A DNA stretch of 64,000 bases, from the NCBI GenBank assembly GCA_965153455.1, contig OZ234501.1:1240001-1304000 (forward strand), read 5' to 3'. This document shows positions 46,310-57,320 of the stretch, one piece after another. The stretch is from Sphagnum compactum. Lineage: Eukaryota > Bryophyta > Sphagnopsida > Sphagnales. Under the pieces are notes generated by a model. It saw only the letters and a list, made by a program, of their open reading frames with translations. It did not search any database and was not told where the DNA came from. Both the position numbers and the translations under genes were made by a program. Every line of letters begins with the position of its first letter. The first letter of the stretch is position 1.

Positions 46310-47260
46310 TGTCGCAACCCTAGCCTTGGCTCGCGACCAAAGCAAGGGGGTCGCAAGTGTGCGGGCCTATAAGTAGACCCGGGGGTCATATCACATGCTC
46401 CCGGGAGTGCAAAGAGTGTGAGGGAGTGAACCCTCACACTCCCAAATGAACTCCCATGTTGGGAGTTGGTGAGAGTGGAGTCCCAAAAGGACTCCCAAAA
46501 CTTCAGAGAGCATTTTGAGGGGTCAAAACTCAATGGCTTGTTGCGCTCTTTACATCAATGGAAAGCTCTTGAAGTGTAGATGTCTAAAATGGGCTCGTAT
46601 TGCTCATTTGAACATCTAAAACACGAATTATGGCCAAAAGAAGGCCCGGGAGTCGAACTCCCGGGAGTCCGCCAGTTTTGACTCCCGACCACTAAAAGTC
46701 GGGAATCGACCCGAAATACTTGGCTGCAGAAAACGTGCGACATATCGTTGGAAAGGTCTCGAGGAGACCTACAACTTTGCTTTAGACGGCGAGTCGATCG
46801 GAGGTCTGCTCCGATAATTACGAAGCTTCAAAGTTGCAGGAGTCCCGAAAATGCGCGATTTCGGGACTCCCACGCGGGAGTCCCGGGAGTCCCGGGACAA
46901 AATGGCCATTTGGATGCCACCCCCGCGACGAGTCACAGAGTATACTATAGGGAGTAAGGTGGTGGCTTACTCCCGAGCTCGGGGTGTGGTGTGTCAAAGT
47001 GAGTCCGAGTTCACCCGTGGCTGTCCCAACACCAAAAGGACCCAGAATGAGTTCTAACCACTTTGTGTGGTTTCATGGAGGACCGTGTGAGTGAGTATAG
47101 CTTGTCCATTCTTCCTAGTCCATCCCGGGACTTCTAGCACACCCCTCTCACCCCCCCTCTAGTGCTAGAAGTCGGGAGCGTGCTCCAAGTTCCAACTCCT
47201 TCCGCATTGCCCCATACTTGGACCCTCAAGTGGGTCCACGAGGAACTTGGGAGTGCGTCA
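46310..47260 (+). repeat. 3' LTR of element A
   Basis: 951 bp, same ends and length as the 5' LTR, followed by the ACTTG target duplication. Confidence 0.95.
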
Positions 47261-47265
47261 ACTTG

Positions 47266-50200
47266 GCTCCATTTTGGATGCTTTGCCTTGCTTCCTTGGC
47301 AAAAGCATCCCAACGGTTTGCTAATCTAACTTCTTTTTGAAGTTCCGACTCTCCCACATACACCACTCTAAGTTGGTGTTTTCGGCTCAAGGCATCGGGG
47401 ACTATGTTCTCCTTTCCCGGCTTGTGCCGGATGTCCACATTGAACAAGGCCAATGTGTCTTGCCACCTTTGTTGTTTTGATGACAACTTGGGTTGAATTG
47501 CGAAGTACTTCAAGGTCACATTGTCGGTCCACACCACCACATCTTTGGAGCCTATGTAATGGCCCCAAGTCTTGAGACAATGTATGACCACCCACATTTC
47601 CTTCTCGTGTGTTGGCCACCTTCGCTCCGTCTCACTCAACTTCTTGCTTTCAAAGGCCACCGGTCTTCCATCTTGCACTATGACACCCCCAATTGCAAAG
47701 TCGGAGGCGTCGGAATGGATTTCAAACTCTTTGTCAAAGTCGGGCAACTTCAACACCGGCGCCTTCACCAAAATGCCCTTCAATGTTTCAAAGGCTTCGT
47801 CGCATGCTTCATCCCAATCATAGGTAACGGCAGACTTCTTCAAAAGGTTTGTCAAAGGGGCCGCTATTCTCGCAAAGTTCTTTATGAACTTGCAATAATA
47901 GGAGGCCAATCCCAAAAAGGATCTCAAGGCGAGAAGCGACTTGGGCGGCTCCCAATCCAAAATCGCCTTGACCTTGTGATCATCTATCATCAAACCTTCT
48001 TGAGTTATCCTATGCCCAAGGAAATCCACTTCCGTCACCCCAAATTCGCACTTCTCGAGCTTGGCATACAACTTGTTTTCCCTTAGCCTTTGGAACACCT
48101 TGCGAAGGTGCTCCGCATGCTCCTCCATGGAGCTACTATAAATCAAAATGTCGTCTATGTAGACGACCACAAAATCATCAACCCATTCGCGGAAAATGTC
48201 ATTCATGAGAATGCAAAATGTTGCGGGTGCATTGGTGAACCCAAAGGGCATCACCAAGAATTCATATGACTCATACCTTGTGCGACAAGCGGTCTTTTCT
48301 TCGTCTCCTTCCACGATCCTTATTTGGTAATACCCCGAACGTAGATCAATTCTACTAAAAACTTTGGCTCCCGAGAGACGATCAAATAGATCATCGATGC
48401 AAGGTAAAGGATAACGATTTTTCACCGTTGCCTTATTGAGTGCTCTATAATCCACACACATCCTCAAAGTCCCATCCTTCTTGTGAACAAAAAGGACGAG
48501 TGCCCCATATGGTGACTTGCTTGGTTTGATGTAACCTTTCGCGAGGAGTTCCTCAAGTTGAACCTTGAGTTCCTTCAACTCCTGGTGGCTCATTCTATAC
48601 GGGGCCTTGGCGGGTGGTTCCACTCCCAGTATCACTTCAATCGCATGATCAACTCGTCTTCTCGGGGGTAAGTCTTCGGGCAACTCTTCGGGCATCACAT
48701 CCGGGAACTCTTCCAAAACCTTCCTTATGCACTTGGCGGAAGTCACCAACTTGGTGGCTTCCTTGGGCTCATACTCATCCAACACCCGCATGACACACAT
48801 CATGCCAAAGCCCCCCACGAGTTCTCTTTCCCAAGCTTTTCCTAACATAAAGTGGATGGTTGGACCACCCACACAAGGCAACTCATGTGCCTTGACTCGC
48901 ACAATCCCACTTTTAGATGGGATTCTAACTAACCTATTGTGCCCTTCAATGAGCACATTGTTTTGGGTAATGAATTCCATTCCCAAAAAGAACTCCATTC
49001 CACCCAAGGTGGAAACTAACAAATCCACTTTTCCTCTCCAATTTCCCAATTGGAGAGGCACTCCCTTTGCTTGTAGTGTAGTTGGATGGGGAACCCCATC
49101 CGCGAAATGCACCTCAATGGGTGCCTTGAGCTCTCCCAAGTGGAGCTCCATCCTTTCGGTGCTCTCCCGAGCTATGAAGTTGTGGGAGGCCCCTGTGTCC
49201 AAGAGACATAATATTTCCCGCTTAGCAATCTTCCCTTTCAAGAATATAAGTCGATTGCATTCCGGTTGGGCTAAAGTGGTGTTGAGAGCAAGTACCTTAG
49301 AGCTCCCAACCCCCGTCTTGGACTTGGGGCAATCTTTGGAGTAATGCCCCACCTCGTTGCAATTGAAACATGCACCCTTGGGCTTTGCTCCAAAGTCTCC
49401 CTTAGTTTGGCTCCCTTTGAAAGGAGCCCCTTTCTTCACAAAGCTACCTTTTGGCTTAAACCCCGAGCCTTGGAATTGTTTGGGCTTTTCCTTGGTTGGG
49501 CTATCTTGCCCCCAGTTCCACTCCCCCTCATGCCTTGGCTTTTTGTGAAGGAACTTGTTGTCTTTCTTGAACCTGGATTTGTCGTTCCGCCCCACATCCG
49601 AAAAGTTCTCCACTTTCGTGATGGCTTCGGATAGTGAGGCGGGCCAACTTTCGCTTGGCCCAAGTCGGAAGTCCCATCACGAATTGGCACACACGATCCA
49701 ACTCGTGCATGTGCCGAATCTCCAACATGAGTTCGGAATAGGCCCTCACATATTGCCTCAAATTTTCATTTGTGGCATTCACAAGGTCGCGGAGCTTGCA
49801 CCTAGAAATGTAGTTGAAGTTTCTCGGAATGAACTCCGCCTAAATGCGATCCTTGAAAAACTCCCACGTATAGCCATGGTTCTTCCCTTCCTCTTGTCTA
49901 AGCCTTTCAAGTAGGATTGGGCAAGCTCCACGGCGGAATTTCGTCCAACCTTGGCGGCATGGATATAATCGTCCATTTCCGCAAGCCAAACATCCACCAC
50001 CTTACGGTCTCGGGCACCATCGAAATTTCTGGGCTTGGCCGGTTGAAACCTTTCACCTTTGGAGGCCCCCGTTTTGAGGGCCGCCACCAACTCACCAAAG
50101 TCGGGCCTATTCATCTTGAGGAGGACTTCAAGTTGCTCCGGGGTGAATAGGATCGAGCTTCGTTGTTCCTCCTCACTTTCGGGTTCAACCTCGGGCTCAT

Positions 50201-50318
50201 CTTGGTCCTCCCGAAAGTTTGGTTCCTCCCTAATTGATTCCGGCGGGACTACTAGGTCGTCGACGGGCTCCTCGGACCTAGGCTCTGGAGCTAGCTTCCG
50301 GTTCTTCTTGGGTGCCAT
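47266..50318 (-). pseudogene. Element B gag-pol, N-terminal part
   Basis: It starts MAPKKNRKLAPEP at 50318 after the PBS. Gag is broken: about 29 bases are missing after AQSYLKG relative to element A, a TAG follows, and 11 bases are missing after WAKRKL near 49640. From 49613 the frame is open: zinc knuckle [14 protein letters not shown], intact protease motif [10 protein letters not shown], reverse transcriptase with YIDDIL, and RNase H ([12 protein letters not shown]), up to the element A insertion point. Compared with A it keeps the protease DTG that A has lost. The gag deletions make it non-autonomous at best. Confidence 0.9.
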
Positions 50319-50360
50319 CCCAAAATGTCGTTGAGCTTCACTTTGAGCTCTGATACCACG

Positions 50361-50842
50361 TGACGCGCTCCTTGGCACAAATTCTTGGGACTCCCGAAAT
50401 GGAGTCTCGAAACTGTCCCGGCAGGACTCTCAAAACTTTGAATGGTCATAACTCTCGATTCCGGAGTCCGATCGCAACGAGGTTTAAGCCAAAGTTGTAG
50501 CCCTCATTGCGATCTTTCCAACGCCATGTCGCACTCCCTCAGGCAACGTCAAGAAAGGGTCGATTCCTGACTTTTTGTGGTCGAGAGTCAAACTGCCACT
50601 TTGACTCCTGGCCCTTCTTTTGCCCATAACTTGGGCTGCAGATGTCTGAATGGCCAATGCGAGGCCATTTTCGATATCTACGTTTCAAGACCTTTCCAAT
50701 GACACCAAAAACACATAAGGCGAGGTGTTTTGGGCCTTGCTATCGCGCTCTGAACATTCGGGAGTCCCGGAGGACTCCAAACCTCCAACTTTTCCAAGTG
50801 TTGGGATTCACCCCCACACTTGGCCAAAGTGGGGTTGCGACA
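50361..50842 (-). repeat. 5' LTR of element B with internal deletion
   Basis: On the minus strand it begins TGTCGCAACCCCACTTTGG and ends GAGCGCGTCA before the PBS, but jumps from GAATTTGTG directly to CCAAGGAGCGCG. The solo LTR at 59031 has about 340 extra bases there, including the ACTATAAGGGGG segment. CCA is present at both edges of the missing part, suggesting a microhomology deletion. Confidence 0.8.
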
Positions 50843-51060
50843 AAAAGATTGTCCAAGCTTGTCTTTTGATTTTCAGCCGCCATATGCCGCCATTGCCAAA
50901 GAGGGTTTCCACGTCCTTACACAGCATTAATTATTCATACCCTATTATATGTATTCACAAAACATAAACGGACAAAATAAAATCCTTGGGCGCAATGGGG
51001 GGACAGGTCGATCAGTGAACGAGAGCTTAGATGAGAGCAAGAGGACCGAGGGTGCAGGGT
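50843..51060. other. Short unassigned stretch right of element B
   Basis: No gene or repeat recognised. It marks a change from the retrotransposon nest to GC-richer DNA. Confidence 0.4.
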
Positions 51061-51064
51061 TCTT

Positions 51065-51440
51065 CTTTCATGAGTCGGAGGAAAAGTTGTCCTTGAGCGT
51101 TTGAAAGCTCTGGCGTTCAAGGTGTTGCGGTGTGTTTCTTTTTCGCTTTCCAAGTTGTTGCTCTCGGAGCGGGTTTCGACGAGGTCGTGCTACAAGGGAG
51201 GAAACCGGCACAGAAGGAGAAAGTTTGTGCGTTTTAGAGGCTCCTTTGTTCATCGGGGAGGCCTGCCCGATGGTATTTTTTGATGGCTACTTTCCTTACC
51301 TCTCCTGCTGCCGATCCACGCTTGATCCATGATCGTGTCGGTCTGCGGTTTGGAGAGAAGAACGAAAGCTCAGGACGCTCTCGAGTGCAACCAATGCTCG
51401 CCTTCCGTCTAGACATCTGCTGCTTGTGCTTGATCCGCGC
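51065..51440 (+). repeat. Duplicated GC-rich block, copy 1
   Basis: It matches 54880-55240 along its whole length (CAAGCTCTGGCGTTCAAGG, TTGCTCTCGGAGCGGGTTTCG, GTTTTAGAGGCTCCTT, CATCTGCTGCYT), with many substitutions and a few small gaps. Frames are open in places in both copies but different frames are favoured, so protein coding is not supported. The shared block may be the 5' end of an undescribed transposon family. Confidence 0.6.
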
Positions 51441-51759
51441 TTTTGAGCAAATCATTTCTGTTGAAGGGTCAGGCGTTGTGTGTTGATGTGTTTAGTGGAT
51501 TGTTAGAGTGGGGTGTGGTGCAGGTCAGGCGGTCAGGAAGCTCAGGTCCGGTTTGGGTTTGTACGCTCCCTACGACTGGTTGTTTCTGTGTTTCTCTCTA
51601 ACTCTCTCCCTCTCTTTTTGGTGACACCTGGTTTAAAAGGATCAAATTCTGTGTGCTGTCTGAGTAGTGGCAGATCGGCCAGGAATCGAAGGCGATCAGC
51701 CTCTGTGCATCTTGTAAATGAAATGCAAGATTTGAGCTTCCTGATCAGAGCAATGTGTG

Positions 51760-52062
51760 ATGTCTTCGTCCAAAGCAGATGAGGTAGGAGCCGAAAGACG
51801 AACTCGGGAAATTCGTGAACAAATAATCGTGAATCGTTTTGATTTTTACACCACTCGGGGCAGACCACAGAAAGGAGCTGTGGTCCTGCGGTTCCTAGGT
51901 TTTGGGGTAGTTACGCTTGTAGGGATAGATCCAGAAGTCGCCCAAATTGGGGACATAGCTGTAGAGATTGCTCATAGCAGATTTCATACGCGAGCTAAAG
52001 TTTGGTTAAGGGTACGGAATGGAACAGACGGATGGGTGTCCATGTCAAAGCTACGGACGTAG
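51760..52062 (+). CDS. Unknown ORF 1 (100 codons)
   Basis: ATG at 51760 (MSSSKADEVGAERRTREI). The protein is about a hundred residues, charged at the N-terminus and beta-rich looking after that (VVLRFLGFGVVTLVGIDPEV, AKVWLRVRNGTDGWVSMSKL). It has no transmembrane segment, Cys cluster or known catalytic motif. A second frame (52010-52417) overlaps its last ~50 bases in the +1 register, so the two may once have been one protein or may be an overlapping gene pair. I do not recognise the family. Confidence 0.35.
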   Translation: MSSSKADEVGAERRTREIREQIIVNRFDFYTTRGRPQKGAVVLRFLGFGVVTLVGIDPEVAQIGDIAVEIAHSRFHTRAKVWLRVRNGTDGWVSMSKLRT

Positions 52063-52417
52063 TACTACTACGTCTCGTACCTTGCGTAGGGTAACTCCTC
52101 TCTTCGCAGAGAGGCAGCGCAGCGTGCCGAGGTTGGGAGACATCTGGGTTCCTCAATCTCCTGTATCGCCAAACCATTTTCCCAGGTTCTACATTCCTGG
52201 TGTAGAGGATTTGTTCCAGGTCGGGGATCGCATTATCCGGGTGGAGCACGCTGGATCGAGGTGTCGCCTCATAAGTTGGAAAGTGTGGCGCGATGGGGAA
52301 TCGAAATGGCAATTCCAGCTGGAATCCACAGATAAACAACGTTTTCCTACTTTACCATCTGTTTTTGAGCCGTTGATACCAGTGGCCGAGGGAGCTCAGT
52401 CCGAGTTTGATGTGTAG
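52010..52417 (+). CDS. Unknown ORF 2 (about 132 codons)
   Basis: ATG at 52019, open after a TAA at 52007-52009, ending TAG at 52415-52417. The N-terminal third is Ser/Thr/Arg-rich; the rest is compact and protein-like (GDIWVPQSPVSPNHFPRFYI, VGDRIIRVEHAGSRC, LISWKVWRDGESKWQFQLES). Alternating hydrophobic residues with Trp and Gly suggest small beta-barrel modules, matching the impression from ORF 1. No homolog recognised. Alternative: both are remnants of one exon with a frameshift. Confidence 0.35.
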   Translation, partial: GYGMEQTDGCPCQSYGRSTTTSRTLRRVTPLFAERQRSVPRLGDIWVPQSPVSPNHFPRFYIPGVEDLFQVGDRIIRVEHAGSRCRLISWKVWRDGESKWQFQLESTDKQRFPTLPSVFEPLIPVAEGAQSEFDV

Positions 52418-52439
52418 CTCAGATGACATCTGTTTTTGC

Positions 52440-54290
52440 AAAGAGTCAGAACTACAGAACATTTTTTGTAGTGGTATCATATTGTATATCGATATTTTTG
52501 TATCACAAACATATAAGCCTAGAAGAGAGAAATTATACTGCCAAATGTTGAAACTAGGAAAATCTTAAACCTTGAATTGATTTGGGCACCCATATAACAA
52601 CCAAGAATCCAACTACGAAAAACTAGTTGGTCCCTTCTGGGACCTAGAGTGGAGGTAGGTGTAATGCCATCTTTTATTGACTACGTCAGTCTCTCTCTCA
52701 AGTAGAGTAGCACTGCTCTTGCAGCACTAACCTAAACGTCGTCAGCTTGGGTCACTAGAGAGAGTCGACACAGACAGAGCGGATGATGATATTACACTCT
52801 TCTTCTGCAATATTACTTAGCTCATTAGCTATTAAGAAGAGGTGAGGACTTCTAAAATTTCACGTAGCCTATTGTTACCAGCAACTACAAACACACTGAA
52901 TGATTGCTGGTCACAGTATGAGACTTGGAAAAAAGAACAGTACTAATTTGGAGCAGTTGGACTATTTACAGGATCTTAACAGACTGTTGTTCTCTAACGT
53001 TGTAGACCGAGCTGCCCAGAAAACTGAATACTACTTAACCTACTACATGGGGCGGGGGGATAAACAAGCCAACAGTAGCTGCAAAATCACTGGCATACAT
53101 AAGTCTTCCTCAGCACCTCGACGCTTCCTGCAGCTAATGTCCACAGACATGTCTCTGAAGGATTCAATGATACAAATGAGATCGGAGGGGATTTTCACAG
53201 GAGCCCTATGGATTATATGGTCCATCAAGCTTAAACTTCTTGTGCAACTCTAGCTCACCCTCTTTTTTTCCCAAAATAAATGTTGCTACTAGTGAGAACC
53301 GGCATGTAGGTTGCAATAGCCTGTCAGTGTGTCTTTTAATAGTACCCAACATATTTATTAAAAAATAATTTCCCAATAACAGGGCAACACTAGCCTCAAT
53401 GCCTTGATTGTTTGTATAAAAAAATTGTGGACTCTGAGAAACTTTTTCAAATTCCGATCTAGCAATTAAGTAGTTTCAATGATATTCAATCAGCCAACAA
53501 CGGCACAGTGACTTGAGAGCCTTTGGGTGAACCCAAGCTAGTCCATTTAAATTATTTCTAAACATTACAACTATCCCATGCTTAGACTAAACCAGGGTGT
53601 CCGAGTTGAGATTTAACATTTTTTGGGCTTAATATGGCCACTAAGAGGCCTCGCTCAAAAAGGTCTAGGTACCAACATGGGTGCTGGTTCGCCCTGGGCA
53701 ACTTGCGGCACCTACATTGATGACTGGTTGGTCACCTTCAGCTTCTTGAGTGAGGCAGCTTAGTGGCCAAATTAAAACCAAGAGATGTTAGATTTGGAAT
53801 CAGAGACCCCCATTTTGTTCCTGGGATCTTTATAATATTTAGAAACAATTTAGACGAATTTTTTCTATTTTTACAATGGTACCAATGTTGGTGCTTCTTC
53901 ATCCAAGGCATGTATTTCTAATGTTTAGAAGCAATAATGTTTATAAATGTTTGTACCACAATACCACTGCAGGTGCTAGTTCATCCAAACCCCTGATTGA
54001 AGCCTCTTACTACATATATTTAACCTGCAAAATCTTAAATTTGGACTTGAGACCCCCAGCCCATTAAACATAATTATGGACTGGGAAAAAAAATCTTTAC
54101 TTTGAAGGTGTTAAAATTCATGCCACGTGGCGCCCCGAAAATTTAGATTGCGTTTTGAGCCTTCGGGCCTACCTCCACTAATAATTACCATACATAAACA
54201 CATCAACAACCCAAGATAGGGAATAAAATTTTCCACTTGCTACAGTTGCGTAAAAACGTTTTTGAAGAATAAGTAAAGTATTCAAAAACT
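52440..54290. other. AT-rich stretch, no gene recognised
   Basis: Short frames only, including a 117-codon frame at 52900-53253 without motifs. No terminal repeats or splice-consistent exons seen. Confidence 0.35.
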
Positions 54291-54487
54291 ACATGTATGT
54301 TTAAATATGTGTCACGTGCATCCACGGGGAAATCTAACAACGAGACATCACCCTGGTCGAATAAGAAGCGGGCGAGAACGAGCGAGGGTCGACGAAAAAC
54401 AGGGCTCAGGCAACTCGAACCCAGGCAGAAGATGCGGAGAAGGCAGGCCGCGGCAGGGCAGGACCAGACAAGAGCAGGAGGTCCGGG

Positions 54488-54560
54488 GTTGCGAGGGATC
54501 GAACCCCGCTCCCCAGATGCGCGCAGTCCGATCCGAACCATTGGGGTGAGCTTCCATATC
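54488..54560 (-). repeat. tRNA-like sequence (tRNA pseudogene or SINE head)
   Basis: On the minus strand, GAAGCTCACC ... CAATGGTTCGGATCGG ... GCGCGCATCTGGGG is followed by GCGGGGTTCGATCCCTCGC, with an exact B-box GGTTCGATCCC (plus 54495-54505). The D-arm resembles AGCTCAG-TGGTTAGAGCGG with changes, and the acceptor stem does not close, so it is not a working tRNA gene. Confidence 0.45.
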
Positions 54561-54879
54561 GGGAGCGAGGGGGGTGATACTTACGCTTTAGCACGTCCGG
54601 AGTTGTCGAACTCAGAAATTCTGCAGGGACTCTAACCTGGGCCACCCATTTTGTTGAACCCTCCTGCGCAAAAATTTAAGTAATCGTTGAAGTAAATTAA
54701 GTAAATATCGAAAATTTCCGGATCTGTTACGAATTATTTAATATTTGTTCCATTCTTGCGATCGACGTTTCTCTAAACCCTAAACAAAATCCCGTTCGCT
54801 TCTTGTCTCCTCGTCTTTTTCGATCACCGATTTTCTTGTTCTTCTTCAGACGTCTTCTGCCTCGGGTCCTTCTTTCGTG

Positions 54880-55240
54880 ACCCGGAGGAAATGCTATCCT
54901 CGAACGTTTCCAAGCTCTGGCGTTCAAGGTTTTGCGGCTCGTTTTTTTCTCGCTTTCAGAGCCGTTGCTCTCGGAGCGGGTTTCGGCGAGGTCGTGCTGC
55001 AAGGGAAGAAACCGACACAGAGGGAGAGAGTTTGTGTGTTTTAGAGGCTCCTTCGTTCGTCAGGGAGTCGCGTGGGAAGGTATGTTTTTGAAGGGTACTT
55101 TCCTGACGTTTGCTGCTCCTGTTGACCCCCGCTTGATCTTAGACCGCGTCGGTCTACAGTTCGAAGAAAAGAACAGGAGTTCGGGGCGCTCTCAAGCACA
55201 GCCGAGGTTTGCCTTCCGTCCGGACATCTGCTGCCTATGG
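54880..55240 (+). repeat. Duplicated GC-rich block, copy 2
   Basis: Second copy of the block at 51065-51440, followed here by a short internal repeat (55135-55180 against 55249-55295: CTTGATCTTAGACCGCGTCGG and CTCGATCTTTGGCCGTGTCTG). Confidence 0.6.
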
Positions 55241-55439
55241 GTTTCCACGCTCGATCTTTGGCCGTGTCTGTCTACAGTTCGGAGAGAAGAGCAGAAGCTC
55301 ATGAACCTTGTTTCTGATTAGTGCGTCGCGTGCTTTGTTTGCACAGGTCGTGTGTCGAAGCAGCGAGCGGGGGCGTTCAGGGCGGAGGAGGCCCCAGGCA
55401 CTGCCTTATATACAGGCGCGAATGGCTTTCAGGCACAGG

Positions 55440-57235
55440 TTTCGGGGGTTTGTTTTGTCCTCGCAATTTTTCACGGGCTCGAGAATGGCAAACAATCGTT
55501 GGATTCTTCTCGCAGTGAGTCGTCACGTGTGTCATCACCCATCCACGTTTTTGTGCCTTGGCCGTCTTCAAACCGTCGGACCTGAGTCTTGCACGTCGAA
55601 GTCTTCGAGCCTGGTTGCAGGGCAAGGGCTGCGCAGATGTAGCGACCGGAAGGTAGGCTCGCTCAGTCCGACAATCGCACCGCAACTCAAAGGACTGACG
55701 CGTCCGGGGGCGTTCAGGGCGGAGGAGGCCCTGTCCGTGTCCTCACCCTGTCTACCACTCGCATGCGCACCGAGTCGGCGTGTCCTTTAAGAAGGTCCTC
55801 GGCTGCGAAATGCCATCGCCGTAGACGATCCGAAGGTATGTGCTGACCGACCTGGTTTCGGGGGTTTGTTTCGTCCTTGCAGTTTTCCAGCGGCCTTGGA
55901 ATGGCGAATTCTTGGCAAATAATCGCTGCATTCTTCTCACAGGGAGTTGTCACGTATTTCCCTAAACCCATCCATGTTTTTGTGACTTTATCATCTTCAG
56001 ACCATCGGACCTTAGTCTTGCACGCTGAAATGTTCGAGTCTGGTTGCAGGGCGAGGGCTGCCCAGATGCAACGACCCGAAGGTACGCTTGCTGAGTCCGA
56101 CGATTGCACTCTGACGGGAAGGACTGATGTGATATCCAGACATGAACTGGATGGATGTTGCGCGTTCCGAAAGTTAATCCTGAAAGCTCAATATTATTCG
56201 GTTGCCTTGCATGTGATCACAAACATTTGATTGAAAGCGTGGGCCTGTCTGGCGACCAGTTTCCTTCGTCGTCTCACGGACGAGGTGCATCAGGCAGTGT
56301 ATGCTCTCACGGATGGGGACACCCTTGGCTTTGACGTTCGATCCACGTACCGTTCTGGCTCGCGGGTACGTAGTTTTCGATTGCTCCGTAAGATCACGAA
56401 CAGGGTTCCATGCCTAAATCTCAGGTGTGCGACAGGGACATGGAGATCACCTTCATTCATTCCATTGTGAAAGACTCTGAAACTGAACAGTCGAGGGCGG
56501 TTGGCAGAAAGAAGGTGCTGCAGCTCGCATCCGCGCCAGGTTGTCATGTTCTGGAAGGTCCTCGATCGTCAAATGCCACTACCGCAAAGGATCTGAAGGT
56601 ATCTGCTGCCCAGCCCGGTTTTGGGCGTCTGTTGTGTCCTTGCAGTTTTTCAGCGGCTTGCGAATGATAAATAATCGCCGGATTTTTCTCGCAGCGAGTT
56701 GTCACAAGTATCGTCGCCCATCCATGTTTTTCGTGACATTGTCATCTTCAAACCATCGGACATCAGTCTGAGGCTGAAATACTGGAGTCCGGTTGCAGGG
56801 CGAGGGCTGCCCAGATGCGACGACCCGAAGGTATGCTTACCGAGTCCAAAGGTTGCACTCCAACCGGAAGGACTGATGTGTCATCCAAACGTGAACTGGA
56901 TGTTGCGCGTTCTGGGAGCCAGCGTGCAATGCTCAATATTATTCGGTTACCGTGCATATTGTGACAAACATCTCATTCAGAGTGCTGGCTTGTCTAGCAA
57001 CTAGTTTCCTAGGTCACGCCACGGATGAGGTGCATTTGCCAATCCGTGCCCTCGTGGCTTTAACGTTCTATGTGCTGTGGCTCACTGGTACGTAGTTTCC
57101 GATCGCTCCATAGGATCGTCCAGACGGTCGGATTCGAAGATCTCAGGTGTAGGACATGGATAAGCAGATCACCTTCCTTCATTCCATGGTGAAAGACTCT
57201 GAAGCTGAATAGTTTAGGGTGGTTGGCAGAAAGAA
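55440..57235 (+). repeat. Tandem repeat of ~760-bp unit, about 2.4 copies
   Basis: Units start at 55440 (truncated, ~416 bp), 55856 and ~56619. Each opens with GGGTTTGTTTYGTCCTTGCAG-like sequence and carries GTTGCAGGGCGAGGGCTGCCCAGATG, GGAAGGACTGATGTG, GCTCAATATTATTCGGTT and GAAAGACTCTGAAGCTGAA in the same order. Divergence is substantial. No frame is shared by all units. Function unknown. Confidence 0.7.
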
Positions 57236-57320
57236 GTCTCGCAATTGCACATGCACGTCCTGAATGGGAGAAAAATACCCATCGACAGGGAAATTGGAGA
57301 AGTTGGCAGGGATGACACGA
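57208..57320 (+). repeat. Segment shared with 30035-30130
   Basis: GGTTGGCAGAAAGAAG ... GCACATGCACGTCCTGAATGG ... GAGAAGTTGGCAGGGATGAC is repeated with few changes upstream of the SINE-like copies at 30 kb, so a larger unit than the SINE appears to be shared by the two loci. Confidence 0.55.

Larger units (their letters stand above)
40018..47265 (+). mobile_element. Element A: near-complete Ty3/gypsy chromovirus
   Basis: It lies between ACTTG direct repeats (40018-40022 and 47261-47265) with 951-bp LTRs at 40023-40973 and 46310-47260. PBS TGGTATCAGAGC (40976-40987) matches initiator Met tRNA. A single gag-pol frame runs 41023-45513, about 800 bp of non-coding DNA follows, then a polypurine tract (46298-46309). 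The LTRs differ at about ten sites by eye, nearly all transitions, so insertion was fairly recent. Two TGA codons inside gag-pol make it non-coding for a full polyprotein. The integrase C-terminal chromodomain places it among plant chromoviruses. Confidence 0.95.
37966..50842 (-). mobile_element. Element B: degraded Ty3/gypsy chromovirus, split by element A
   Basis: Minus-strand element with a 5' LTR at 50361-50842, PBS at 50347-50358, gag-pol remnants at 47266-50318 and 39335-40022, and a truncated 3' LTR at 37966-38554 next to a G-rich polypurine tract (38555-38566). Element A with its ACTTG duplication (40018-47265) lies inside pol. Removing A and one ACTTG restores the reading SIQNGAK-SHFHL across the junction, proving the nesting order. 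The left LTR lost its outer end, so a target duplication cannot be checked; AAAAG follows the right end. Confidence 0.9.
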
